From: Acestrorhynchus altus
Lineage: Eukaryota; Chordata; Actinopteri; Characiformes; Acestrorhynchidae
Assembly (NCBI GenBank): GCA_034509495.1
Contig: CM067502.1
Coordinates: 51,387,600-51,451,599 of the forward strand
Reading direction: 5' to 3'
DNA length: 64,000 nucleotides
Both the position numbers and the translations under genes were made by a program. This document shows, in pieces, positions 38,201 to 51,100 of the stretch (positions are counted from its first letter, which is position 1; every line of letters starts with the position of its first letter). The notes under the pieces were generated by a model. That model saw nothing but the letters and a program-made list of their open reading frames with translations, ran no database searches and was not told where the DNA came from.

Positions 38201-38790
38201 GGAAGAGGTGTCAAGGCCTCCACTGGTGGCAACAATATTGCTGTTTCCATTTATGATAGCGGTAGTGTTGATTCTAGCACTAATGGTGGTGTTGGCACTG
38301 GCAGCAGGAGTGAAAGTGGAGTTGTGGCTTGCAGGGGTGGTGGTGTCACTAGCAGTAACAGTGATGTCATGAGCATTGATACTGGTGTTTCCTAGCTATG
38401 ATGGTGGTGTTAAAACCAGCAGGGATGGTATTGGCACTGTTAGTGGGAGTGATATTGACAGTGGTTGTGTTGCCAACTGACATGGTAGATCTGATAATGA
38501 TGGTGGTGTCACTGATATTCATAGGGTTGATATTAGAGGTGCTGACACCAACCCTGATGGTGTTGTCAGTGGGTATAAGGGTGGAGTCACTATTAGTGAC
38601 GCTGGTGACTGGAACAGATGTAGAGTTGATATCATTTATACCCCAAAGCAGGTCAATATTCAGGGTGTTCAAATCAGACTGTTTCTGTAGAACTTCCCAA
38701 TCCATAACTAGTGAAGAGTTCTCAAACAGCTTCAGATCAGGAACGTTCTCCCCCATCCAGATCCACGCACACTGTGCTCACATTCAATTC
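35204..38790 (-). CDS. Large mucin-like Asn/Ser/Thr-rich exon (minus arm)
   Basis: The exon opens with an acceptor (tgttgcag) before the mesothelin segment VPDLKLFENSSLVMDWEVL and continues into some 3.3 kb of degenerate repeats rich in Asn, Ser, Thr, Val and Ile. Typical units are SSITNITASVNTTTV, NTASVTISTASNN and TVSANTIIGTT, with very many N-x-S/T sequons. It ends near 35204 with a gtgagc donor after a CVKV/CEGV-type Cys segment. The frame is broken many times by small indels, and the start has about 4 extra bases relative to the other arm. A densely glycosylated stalk between two folded modules is the likely role. The homologous exon in the intact module (21199-21430) carries only a roughly 28-residue Thr-rich stub. 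Confidence 0.65.
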
Positions 38791-38879
38791 CTGCAACACA
38801 AACATTTTTCTTTCACTTTAAAACTCAGAGATCTGATGTGATTTTATCTTAGATTGAATTGTATCAAAGTATGATATCA

Positions 38880-39406
38880 TGGGTTCAGACTGAGGAAGGT
38901 GGTGATGTCCATGCTGATGTTCTGGGTAAGGAAAGGGCTATATCTTCCACTGGAGCTCACCTATAACCACAAAACACTAAATTGAATATACTCTCCATAT
39001 CCTGTAAATGTGTTTTCTATAGCCAGATTTAATCTGTAAGAGCACATTTTGTTCTTTCATTTCTGCTCTGATCATCAACCACTGTTCCATACTGGAATCA
39101 GCATTTGGTCAGTGTGTGTGTGTGTGTGTCTGTGTGTGTGTGTGTATGTGCATCTGTGTGTAGGTGTGTTACCCAGGTAAGGCTGATGAGCAGGTAGATA
39201 TTCTGAGGTTACTTTGCGTTGGTTGCTGAATGATGAGTTAGCGATGCTGTACAGAGCTGATTTCTGATCAGTAGTGCAGGGAGGATAAATCAAAGGTTCT
39301 CATTCCTGAACAAGTAGCAGTGTAGATGTTCACCTCAACACATGAACAACATCTGCTACATCCAGCTACAGTCATGTGATGATGGTGTGTATATCTACAT
39401 AGATAT

Positions 39407-39446
<40 letters not shown>

Positions 39447-39614
39447 GTGGGTGTGTGTACTCACTCCAGACTATCATGATGATGTTCTCAGACACTTGTG
39501 TTCAAGAACAGATGTTGGAGCCGACTGCATTCAGTTCATCAGTTCCCAGAGTGTTTCCATCCACGCTGAGATACTCTAAAATCACTGCTTCACTCTACCA
39601 CACACACACACACA

Positions 39615-39652
<38 letters not shown>

Positions 39653-40541
39653 GATAAACTACTCCTACACAGAGTTCAGAGGTTCTAGCTCCAACTAGTG
39701 ATTCCGTCACAGTCAGTAATTATCAGTGATACAATTGGTAACACCCTTTATCCTGCAGTGAAATATACTAAACATCCAGGACACATCCAATCACATTCTT
39801 AAACACACTACCTGCTCTGAAGTCCAGTCTCCATCATATGGATCCATCAAAAAGGACAGTGTGTCAATTGTCGTGATGTTCCACATACTGATGTCACTAA
39901 CATTGGCTACGGAGACGTCAGAGCCAATGCTGTGCCCTACGCTCTCTGGAAGACCTGATGGGTGCAGCTGAAACACACACACACACACGCACACACACAC
40001 ACACACACACAATCAGTATACGCTTTCACTGATCGCTCCAGCTACTCAATACCAGAGATGTTCCTGCAACTCACAGACATTATACACACTCATACACCAT
40101 TATACACACTCACCCTTATACACACCATTATACACACTCATCATTATACACACTCATACACCATTATACACAATATTATGCACATTCACCATTATACACA
40201 CCATTATACACACTCATCATTATACACACTCATACACCATTATCCACACTCATACACCACTATACACACCATTATACACACTCATACACCATTATACACA
40301 TCATTATACACACTCGCCATTATACACACCATTATACACACTCATACACCATTATAGAAACCTATACACTAGTATACACATCTATACATATCACAGTTAT
40401 ACAGGTGCATCCTGTTACCTATTGAACGTCCATATCTGGCAGATGTGCATGCTCTTAACAGCTTGCTCAGCTTCCACTTTGGGGTCTTCGTTCTCCTCAG
40501 GAATGGCAAGAATGTCCTGAGATACATTTTCTTTACAGACT

Positions 40542-40602
<61 letters not shown>

Positions 40603-40624
40603 TACAAATTGTACAATATCCCAA

Positions 40625-40660
<36 letters not shown>

Positions 40661-43296
40661 TGCCCGCACAGTTAATTTATGAGAGTATTTCAAACAATAG
40701 AAAAAGAAACCTACAAAACTGAAGTGGTCCCAGAAGTCTTGTTTGAGGTAGAGGGGTAGGATTCCCAGCTGCTGCAGAGTGTTCAGATTCCATTCTGTGG
40801 TGTTACTGAGGAAGAACATGTGTGATTGAGTCCACTGAACCACACTGCTATTCCCATTACCATTTATACTCCGACCTTTCTACATCTATTCTCCACATAC
40901 TGCAAACAGCTTATCAGATCTCTTCTAACTGCACAACATTGAGAAATATTGGAATTCAGAGCACTGTGTGTCAGGTATAAAGTGTAAATATCCTTTCATC
41001 ACCCTTGCATGATGTTGGAATGTAATGGTAGACAGCACTCGGCTATTATGAGTATATGGTGTTGCTCTATGGTCTATACAATGCTCCGTTGGATTAAAAG
41101 CCCATGCAAACATTAATACTCACAATACCATCCTTTATCTATTAAGAAACTGGGATGATGATGAGGATAGGATGTACAGTGTTGTTTTAGTCCATCCACT
41201 AGGCTAATATACACTCATAGACAAAAATATTTATGCACCAAGACACATTGAATATTAAAGTGAAAAGATAAAGGGAAAACTGTACAATTGAAAGGAGGCT
41301 CTAGTCTGCTGTTCTAGTACCTGCTTCTAATCTGAATATGAGACACAGTTGAACATGGAGGCATACAGGTTCCATGTGATATCCTTGTCAAAGCTGGTCT
41401 CCAAGCTATTCCATAAACACTTGATCAGAGATAAATATGTGTTGCAATCTTGTGGAGACAGTCCTTGGAAACCCTTGCTGTGTGTGGGAGCATTATTCTG
41501 CTGACAAAATCTCTTGTGCCAAGAGCCAGTGTCTAATCAGACCACACCTGTAATCATTTAAATATCTGACAGTATTTAATGCTGTCCCAACATTATTTGT
41601 TTTTGTCAGTGAGTGTTTTTGAATAATATTTGTTAACTTTGAATCCTGGTACAAGCACCTTTTGTAGAAACCCCTTTAAATTTGGTGTGAAAGTGTAAGA
41701 AAGCACAGCAAACAGTAAACAATCAGCCAGACCCAGACCCAATTGTATTCCTCTTCATATTCAGGTTGAAAGTGCAGACATAAAAAAAATGTCTACAGCT
41801 TTGTACCATTTGTATTTTATGTTTAGCATCTTTCTCACCCATATGGAGTGTTTCCAGAGAAGAGCAGTGTCTGCACAGCGACAACCTGAGGGTCAGAGAG
41901 GCCTCCACAGTTCTTCAGTTTCTCCAGGATGAGTGGGTGAGAGTTCTGGATGTAGGAGGGGTCCAGTGTGCAGGTCATATTACCCAGAACATCCACCTGA
42001 TCCCTGCTTAGATTTAGACCAGATATACCCTACAAGAACACAGACCACATGAGAGTGAGATTTTATATTGTTTGTTGTGTCAGTGAATGCATACTCAGGA
42101 TATGTTAACATTACATTCATGAACATATGTAGCCTGTATCTGCCTAGAATGTGAATAAATCTGTCCCTAAATGGACGTGTATACACAGATTGATACTGTA
42201 CATTCATGAGTATCCTCGCTACAGAGACTTTTTAAAAGGAGAAGACTGGTTGAAATCAGTGGTTGAAATATGGGAATTATGAAAGTTGTTCTGCGTGCAG
42301 TGGTGTTGGTTAGGGTTTAGAGTTGGAGAGTGTTCACAACATAGGGCTCCAGGAAGCAGAATTTTATTGACATATGGTCAATAAAATTCTTGTCTTGGTG
42401 AAATGATGAAAATGCATGGGATGCTATTGGACATGCTATCAATTCTTCACCCCTAATGCAAAATCTGCAGGAACTGAATATATCTTATATTGGACGTCAT
42501 GGTAGTTCCTGCCTTCTTGTGTAAATTAATATAACAACATCTGACAGCAGAACTATCATACTTATGCCTACAATATATGGACAAAAGTATTGGGACACCT
42601 GCTCATTCCCTGTTTCTTCTGAAATCAAGGGGATTAAAATAATTTATCCTGTTTTTTTTGGACAAACTGTCTCTGCTGTCCAGGAAAGAATTCTGGAGAA
42701 TTGATGTGAGGATTTGATTGCATTCAGCAGCAAAAACTTTAGTGTGGTCAGGATGTTAGAAGATCTCCAGCCCACCTCATCCCCAACTCATCCCAAAAGT
42801 ACTGTATGGATCTCCATCATTCCAGAGAACACAGTTCCACTGCTCCGCAGCTCAATGCTGGGGGTCTTTATACCCTCTAGTCCACACCTGCTATTAGACA
42901 TGGTCATGTCATGTTTGTTAAACTGCTCCAGAGAGTCCTGTTCTATTGCAAGTACTTCTCTGCAGGGACTAGACAAACTGTGTGTGCATTTGGATATCTG
43001 TGTCAGTAATGGTAGCAGCTTAAAGCAGCTCAGTGTTGAATTAAGGGTGTCCATAAATAATTGGACATAAAGTGTATTTCTACTCTTGCATTGTAATTGT
43101 CTTATCTATTCAGGTTCTTTACAGGCAGTGTGTGGGTTCTGTATATGTAAATGTTTTTTGTTTACCAGGCAGTTCTGGGCATTCCTGAACAAGATGGACT
43201 TTGTGTTGAGAACGCTGGAAAGAACCGAGAAATCTGCTGCACCCAGAGCACTGAAGTATGACCTGCAGTTCACCTTCTGCACCTTCTCATAGCTAC

Positions 43297-43355
<59 letters not shown>

Positions 43356-44688
43356 GAAATCCTCAGGTTTGCAGTGAACATTAATAATAATAATCTTAGA
43401 GGGTTCTATTTAGACTGTCTGATACACACCTGTAGTAGAGAAGCAGGTCTGAAGGGAGGTCAGTGAAGCTCAGAGTTGAATCATCTTCCACATAACGGTA
43501 CATACAGGTCAGCTGCAACACAGAACTCCCACCATTACTCCACTTTTACACCAGTTTTCCTTTTTAAAGCTGCAGTAATTAATGAGTTTTTCTGGTCATG
43601 TCATGTGTCATGTCAGTATCAGAGCATGTACCTGAGACTCTTTGAGGATGACCTTGCTCCTGCCTGGACGTGGTCTACAGGCGGTCACCAGCTGTTTGAC
43701 TTTCTGCAGAGGTAGAGTCTGAACGGAGCTGCAGGTGAATCCCTGCAGTACTGACAGCCTGGGAGACAAACATACACTGTAAACAAAACTTTTGAACTGT
43801 AAAAATATACTATACATGTTTTTCAAAAATTATAATACTCTGAAAAAGGTTAATGATCAATTCAAAAATTAATCTCATAAGTTTTAGATTAATTGCAATT
43901 AAAATGATTTATTTAAACATTTTCTTTTAAAGTTGATACTGTGATTAGTAATCAATTCAAATTTGAATTATAATGTTGTAATATTTTGAGATTCTATATT
44001 TTTGGTTTATGATCTATAAGCCAAAATGATCGACGGTAAAACAAAAAAGGCATAAAATCACTTTACATGTAATGAATAGAAAATGTCAGTTTACCATTTT
44101 AAATTGGAGTTTATTACAAATGAGCTTCTTAACCATCTTCAAATTTTGTGAGATGCACTAGTGTACATACATTTCTTATTTACATTTATTGCTCATATGA
44201 CTTAAATCTTAGGAAGTGCATTGATTGTTATATACAGTATGTTTTGTGTCCCATAGTTGTATTATATATTCTTGCAATGTTTTAGCAAAAATAAGAAATA
44301 AATAAGAAATCAGTCAAAAAAATAAAAACACGATGTTGTACATTTCACACTTTTCAAATTTATATTTATTATATATTAACTAAATATTATTTTCATTTCA
44401 CTTTACAATTACATAAAATTCCAATAAAATACATTTAACTTGGGAGTAATGGTAAATAATGTGGAAAAAGTCAAGTTGTATGAACACTTTTTCAAGGCAC
44501 TGTATATTTTCTGTAATTATGGAATCATTCAGATTCCTAAAGTATCTGAGTATAAAAGGCTTTTTGAGCACAATGTAGGAATACTGAATCAGATTAGTTA
44601 TGTTGTGTTACTGATGTTACTAGTGGGCAGTTACACTGTATTAGTTAATTAGGTCTTTTGTTCAGAAACATGCATGAGCATCATGTAG

Positions 44689-44750
<62 letters not shown>

Positions 44751-44923
44751 CAGCACTGGACTGGTGCTTAGGGAACAGGCTTGCCAGTTTAATTCCCCGG
44801 CAGGACACGACTGAAGTACTTTTGATCAAAACACTGAACTACCCAGCGGCTCCCCGGGTGCCGTGGATAGGATTTCCAGCTGCTCCGGGCATGTGTGCTC
44901 ACTGCCCCGTCCTATGTGAATTC

Positions 44924-44959
<36 letters not shown>

Positions 44960-46432
44960 TCCTAGTTACAGTCAGTATGAGCAGGATATATTACAGCTAT
45001 GTACTATAGACTGTGTTTTGAATTGTAAATAATACAGGTTTATATCAGTCTTTGACGGTGTGTAACTCACTCTTCTGTATCGTTGGTGGCTGTAGAAACT
45101 GCTCCAAACAGCACAGCAGCCTGGTAAACAAACAAACACAGCACAAACAGTCAGAGTCACCTGAACAGGTGAGGTCAGTGACAGTCAGGGTCAGACTGGT
45201 GGGTTTACTGGTGAGTAGTTGGACTAAAAGGGTTGGTGAGTAATCAGTTACCTGTTCATGACCCCAGATCTTCTCATTTATCAGTGAAACGTTAACGGAA
45301 CTCAGGTGTGTCAGCAGCACAGGAGGGACATATGCTGCCAAGGTATCTGGAACGTTCTCCACCACTTTGGTCTTGTCCACAGAGATGATCTAGAACAGAG
45401 AGCAGCAGAAGTTCTTTTGTTTTCTGTGTCTTTGTTCAATAGTGTAATCTACAATGTGTGTGTGTGTGTGTGTGTGTGTGTTGTGGTACCTTCTGGACAT
45501 ATGTCTCTTGTAGAATCACTGGTGCTGACAGAATGTTGGTGATGAAGGTTGGATTGTGGGACACAGTCAGAAGCTGAGTGGATGAGATGGTGGAGATGGT
45601 TGCTGAGGGAACACCACCAATAAGAGTGCCCACAGTCACCAGGGAGGAGGCACTGTTGATCTGTCAATCAAGACACAATCCAATCAGAATGCAGATTTGG
45701 TAAATATGTAAATGAACCAATAGAAAATTAGTTAAGCTGCTGTCAGAGGTTTATGGTGATCTCTGTAAGATATAATGTCCAAAATTTACAGCAGCAACAA
45801 CTTTTACACCTGATTCCACTGAAGCATCGTCTTCTTATAATAATGTTCTGAAGACGTGTGGAGGTGTGCAGATGACCCACACTGACCCAAACAGAGCAGG
45901 AAAGCTGAATATGGTCATGTATGAAACTGTAGTACAAATGTAGAACTTCTGCTGGTTATACCAGTTCAATCTTATCTAGGTAACCTGTACACTCACATTG
46001 AAGCCAGCTCTAGTGATGCTCTGGATGAGGTTGTTGGCCTGACCCTGGTTCCAGCCTGTGACGGTGCTGAGTATGGTCAGGGTGCTGTTAATGACAGTGG
46101 GGTCAGCAGAGCTTATCTGACCCTGTGTCAGTCCAATGCTCTGGTTTCCGAGTGTCTCAATGATGGATGTGGATAATGAGGGGAAGTTTGTAGCCAGTGC
46201 TGTTGCGACCTGTGAGGAATGTATGACTGAGTGACCGATGTGTCTGTTTACATTTGGATACAACAGCTTTGATACTTTCTGATTCTTTAAAATATTACTT
46301 GACCAATAAAATACCTCTGTATCAGTCGCATTGCAGAAATGATTGATGATGTCTAGGATGTTCTGGCTGTTTTCAGCTCCAAGGGACACAAATGCAGAGC
46401 TGGGAGCTACACATAACAGCACAGCTGGCAAC

Positions 46433-46517
<85 letters not shown>

Positions 46518-47473
46518 GATGAAACAATTAGTAAAACAAGGAACTAAGGTTATAACTGCGTAATAAATGTGACCAATCTTTACTGATGACAGTGCAGCGC
46601 AGACCCTTTTAACTTCCAGATTCATATCTCAGGAAGACTTGAGCACACTACAGCCCTTTATTAACAGAATTAACAGAAGTGTGTGATGAATTATCAGCTC
46701 AAAATACTGCAAAAAATCCACTGGTTTCCATTTGAATTAAATCCCACGTTAAATATCAAAGGAGCTTCCAGTGCATGTTTACTGCTCTGTCCACGTGTAA
46801 TAATATATGGTATGTGACAGTCATAGGTCATCCTGTAAATACTTTTCTATTTTTTTGGGGTACATCAAATTACGTCAAATTATGAAAACATCCCACAGAA
46901 TTGGGATCTGGCTAGTGTTTAGGGTGTAGTGTGTAGTGTGTACCTGAGGGGGTTGAAGGAAGGATCATGGATGTATAACTGTGAGCTGTAGTGTTTACGG
47001 TGTAGTGTGTAGTGTGTACCTGAGGGGGTTGAAGGAAGGATCTTGGATGTATAACTGTGAGCTGTAGTGTTTAGGGTGTAGTGTGTAGTGTGTACCTGAG
47101 GGGGTTGAAGGAAGGATCATGGATGTATAACTGTGAGCTGTAGTGTGTAGTGTGTACCTGAGGGGGTTGAAGGAAGGATCATGGATGTATAACTGTGAGC
47201 TGTAGTGTTTAGGGTGTAGTGTGTAGTGTGTACCTGAGGGGGTTGAAGGAAGGATCATGGATGTATAACTGTGAGCTGTAGTGTTTACGGTGTAGTGTGT
47301 AGTGTGTACCTGAGGGGGTTGAAGGAAGGATCTTGGATGTATAACTGTGAGCTGTAGTACGTGGTGACGTCGGCTGAAATTCTTGTGTTGTTAAACAGCT
47401 GGAGATTCTGAGGGTTTTCCAGGAACATTCCGATCTACAGAACACAATCAGACTTCAGTAAACTGAGAGACCA

Positions 47474-47505
<32 letters not shown>

Positions 47506-47572
47506 ATGCATGTGTGTGTGTGTGTGCATTACATTGCTGTCTGACACAAAGGACTGGAGGTCAGTGACGGTG
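38880..47572 (-). CDS. Mesothelin-like module B, upstream copy (minus arm, degraded)
   Basis: Minus-strand exons: 47533-47572 (end of an upstream module A, cut by the gap), 47310-47434, 46315-46432, 45997-46209, 45490-45660, 45252-45389, 45071-45120, 43632-43758, 43430-43512, 43166-43292, 41839-42029, 40715-40805, 40419-40539, 39812-39967, 39465-39594, 39173-39305, about 38880-38965. The first twelve are clean and match the intact module in size and phase. Peptides include GLTQGQISSADPTVINSTL, KVVENVPDTLAAYVPPVLL and LGNMTCTLDPSYIQNS. The exon encoding the start of the mature mesothelin part (homologue of 24508-24689) is missing between 40419 and 39967, which shifts the frame. The exon near 38880-38965 has lost its donor. 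Continues 5' into the gap. Confidence 0.7.
40079..40365. repeat. cattatacacactcat minisatellite replacing an exon
   Basis: About 290 bp of variants of cattatacacactcatacac. In the plus arm the same repeat (55780-56230, opposite strand) lies just upstream of exon 56235-56424. Here it abuts intron sequence that follows that exon (gagttgcaggaacatctctgg, reverse strand), so the exon is deleted. Confidence 0.85.
42574..43075. mobile_element. Non-autonomous DNA transposon, about 500 bp
   Basis: Starts at tatggacaaaagtattggga and ends at ggtgtccataaataattgga, an imperfect inverted pair. The interior shares the ctcaatgctgggggtcttt block with 13790-13970. No intact ORF. In the intron between exons 43166-43292 and 41839-42029; absent from the plus arm. 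Confidence 0.65.
44692..44959. mobile_element. SINE flanked by (CA)n and (TG)n
   Basis: Between two dinucleotide runs (44692-44748 and 44930-44959) lies ggcagcactggactggtgct, then gccagtttaattccccgg (B-box-like) and a body ending ctatgtgaattcactagtg. Typical tRNA-derived SINE organisation. In the intron between exons 45071-45120 and 43632-43758. Confidence 0.6.
46433..46515. repeat. (CA)n, gene-sense (TG)n, directly abutting a 3' splice site
   Basis: In gene sense the UG run leads straight into the TAG acceptor of exon 46315-46432. Confidence 0.95.
46914..47310. repeat. Exon-tail/donor minisatellite, six copies
   Basis: Copies at about 46941, 47019, 47091, 47155, 47231 and 47309, spacing 64-78 bp. 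Each carries the last codons of exon 47310-47434 (QDPSFNPLR type), a CTCAG/gtacac donor and the first intron bases. Only the copy at 47309 is the original border; the others are potential cryptic donors. Confidence 0.9.
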
Positions 47573-48072
47573 NNNNNNNNNNNNNNNNNNNNNNNNNNNN
47601 NNNNNNNNNNNNNNNNNNNNNNNNNNNNNNNNNNNNNNNNNNNNNNNNNNNNNNNNNNNNNNNNNNNNNNNNNNNNNNNNNNNNNNNNNNNNNNNNNNNN
47701 NNNNNNNNNNNNNNNNNNNNNNNNNNNNNNNNNNNNNNNNNNNNNNNNNNNNNNNNNNNNNNNNNNNNNNNNNNNNNNNNNNNNNNNNNNNNNNNNNNNN
47801 NNNNNNNNNNNNNNNNNNNNNNNNNNNNNNNNNNNNNNNNNNNNNNNNNNNNNNNNNNNNNNNNNNNNNNNNNNNNNNNNNNNNNNNNNNNNNNNNNNNN
47901 NNNNNNNNNNNNNNNNNNNNNNNNNNNNNNNNNNNNNNNNNNNNNNNNNNNNNNNNNNNNNNNNNNNNNNNNNNNNNNNNNNNNNNNNNNNNNNNNNNNN
48001 NNNNNNNNNNNNNNNNNNNNNNNNNNNNNNNNNNNNNNNNNNNNNNNNNNNNNNNNNNNNNNNNNNNNNNNN
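47573..48072. other. Assembly gap (500 N) at the centre of an inverted duplication
   Basis: Exactly 500 undetermined bases, a typical fixed-size scaffold gap. The left side breaks inside a coding exon (TVTDLQSFVSDSN on the minus strand). The right side starts in a (CA)n run before the plus-strand gene. Confidence 0.98.
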
Positions 48073-48126
<54 letters not shown>

Positions 48127-48160
48127 TCCCCGTTTATTGAGGTTTGATTGTTTTCTGTAG

Positions 48161-51100
48161 ATTGGAGTGTTCCTGGAAAACCCTCAGAATATCCAGCTGT
48201 TTAACAACACAGGAATTTCAGCCAACGTTACCACGTACTACAGCTTACAGTTATACATCCAGGATCCTACCTTCAACCCCCTCAGGTACACACTACACAC
48301 TACACCCTAAACACTACAGCTCTGTTATACATCCAGGATCCTGCCTTCAGCCACCTAAGGTACACACTACACCCTAAACACTACAGCTCACGGTCATACA
48401 CCTGGATCCTGCCTTAAGCCCCCTCAAGTACACACTACACACTACAACCTAACCATGATAACTCATAGTTATACATCCAGGATCCTGCCTTTAAATCTCT
48501 TCGATACACAGTACACATTAAGTACACATTATCACCATTTAGGGCCACATAAGAATCCCTTGAAATTTTTAATTAACCTTTCTATTTATTACTACAATAC
48601 CTTCCCTTCTGCTGACTAGGTTGACTATCACCTATGTTCATGATTGACAGTACAGAACCACCCCTCACAGTTTCCTCTCACCTAGGGGTGACACCAGACA
48701 TCCCCAAGCCTGCAGCCTTGGAACTCCCAAATTATTTCTGGGTCCAGGATCTGGCATGCTGGGACCCACAGTCTTTCCTCAGGGTGGTAACCCTCCCAGT
48801 CAAGTACTGCGCAGTGCCTCTAACTTGGTCAATGTCTAAGATGTGATGGACAGTGTACACCAAAGCACTGGAGTTTTGACACGTGAAACATGGGATGGAC
48901 CTTCATGCTTGTTGCCAGCTTTTGGCAACATTACATGAGGTTTATGCACTACATTACATTAAAGAGACTGACAAACCAGGGTGCCAGCTTATGGCATTGT
49001 ACATTGCTGTCCAATGTGAAAGCCCAGAGTGCCATATTGCTTCTGGTCTGAGGTCTTCTTCCTGGGCTTTGTGACCACCATATTCCTCAGGTTTCTGCCA
49101 GCCCTACACCTCTTTAATGTACAGTGAAGCAAATTGATTCTTCATGGCTCACATATCCAATTAGGAGTGCCAGAGGGTATTGTGGGCATACTCTGCCCAA
49201 AGCAGCTGATCAGACCAGGTTAAGGGGTTGTTGGTAGTCAGACAGCACAGAATCTGACCCAAGTCCTGGTTTACTCACTCCATCTTGCTATTGGAAGCCA
49301 AAAGCTAGGCTCACCATGACTCTGATCTGTTGACAAAAGGCACACATAAATTGCTTGTGAACTGAGGCCCCCTGTTTGACACCAGGTTACTAGGCATCCC
49401 ATGAACCCTTACAACATGTTAGGGTAAGTACATTAAATCTGGGTACCCCAAGATTGGAGAGGAGTGTCCCCATTATATAACCTGCTGGCAGACATTTGCA
49501 GGCACGTATTTTTGGCCAGGGGGCCCACCTCCAGAATCCGGGTCCTAGTATAGGGTCTTTCTTATTGTTTCTTTAATGCAGCAGAGTGGGGCCAGAATCT
49601 GCAGGGTTGGAATAAGGTATCAGGTCCAGGGGATGACCACTACCTGGACAGGGCATCAGGATTAATGTTTTTGGAACCTGGCCTATATGACAATACAAAG
49701 TGGAAATGACCAACAAACAAGGCCCACAGGGCCTGTTGAGGGTTTAGCTGCTTGACCTGCTGAATGTAGGCCAGGTTATTGTGGTCAGTCCATAATCAAC
49801 CAAAGTTTATTTATATAGTACTTTTTACATCAAAGGAGTTGTCACAAAGCATATTTACAGAAATCCATGTCCAAACCTCAATGGAGCCAGCCAGCAGGCA
49901 ACAGTGGCAAGGGAAAACTCCCTCAGGCTAGGAGGAAGAAACCTTGAGAGGAACCAAGGCTCAAAAGGAGAACACATCTGCCTCTGGTCAACACCAGATA
50001 GCACAGACACAGGGCAAAAAAGGGGGGTAGCTTCTTGTTAGGTCCCAGGTGTTGAAAAAGTACAAGTCTGATTATTGCATCAGATGTGTCTACCTCAATG
50101 AGAAATGACTCTTCCTGATCAGGTAACTGAAGAACCAGTGGTGCTGTCAGCCATGTTTTGATGTCTTCAAAGGCCTTGTGTTCCTCCATGGTCCAGTAGA
50201 TAGGTACTGGGGCCTTTTGGGTAAGGGCAGTGAGGACCGATGCGACTTTGCTGAAGTGGCACAAAAATCACTAAAAAATGTTGGCAACCCCAGAAACAAT
50301 TCTGCTGGACAGAGTTGGGCCAAGACCAGTCCCTTACCACCTTTATTTTTGCTAGGTCCATATGAAGGGCACCTTTGGACAGGGCAATCCCCATTAACAA
50401 TGTGGTCTCTGTATGGAATTTGGACTTCTCAAGATTGATGTAAAGTTGGTTCTCCAGAAGAACATGCCTGACACATCTGATTTGTTCATCACAAGACTCG
50501 CTGTAAATGAGGGTATTGTCAAGGCAGACATAAAGTGTTGATGTAGAACCTCCCTTAGTATGTTATAAATGAACCACTGAAAGACGTTCATTGGGCCAAA
50601 GGGCATCATCTGGTACTCATAACGAGTACTCCCTGAGGGAGTGATGACTGAAGCAGTCTTCCATTCTTCCCCCTGCTGTTTGCAGATGAGGTTGTAAGCA
50701 TTATGCAAGAACAATTTGATAAAAAAGGATGCTTGCTGCAGTGCCTCAAAAACAGTCTGCATAAGAGGCAGGGGCTAGTGTTGCTTCACTGTGATGGCAT
50801 TTTGCCCTCAATAATCAATGCACAGGCAAGACCCCCATCCTTTTTCCCCATTCCCAATTCTGCCCCACCTAGACAGACAGGTGGCCGGATGAAGCCAGAA
50901 GCCAGACTCAAGGGTCTCCCAAGTTACCAAGGAGTTCTATCTGTTGCTCATAGAAGCCCATGAGGAGGGTTAGTGGTTGGGTGTGGCATGTGAGATACAC
51001 TGATACTACTGCTTGGCCATCACTGGTAAGGACAGGTAAAGGATATACAAGGGGTTCAATGGGAAGCCCGAGGAACATGGCATGTTTGGTATCAATAAAG

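Noticed and set aside
40962..41110. Possible exon near 40925-41113
   Set aside because: Lies in the intron between homologous exons 41839-42029 and 40715-40805, with no counterpart in the other two B copies.
47455..48160. ORFs of 186-228 codons across the gap
   Set aside because: They consist of undetermined bases plus CA/TG repeats; only 47533-47572 is a supported exon piece.
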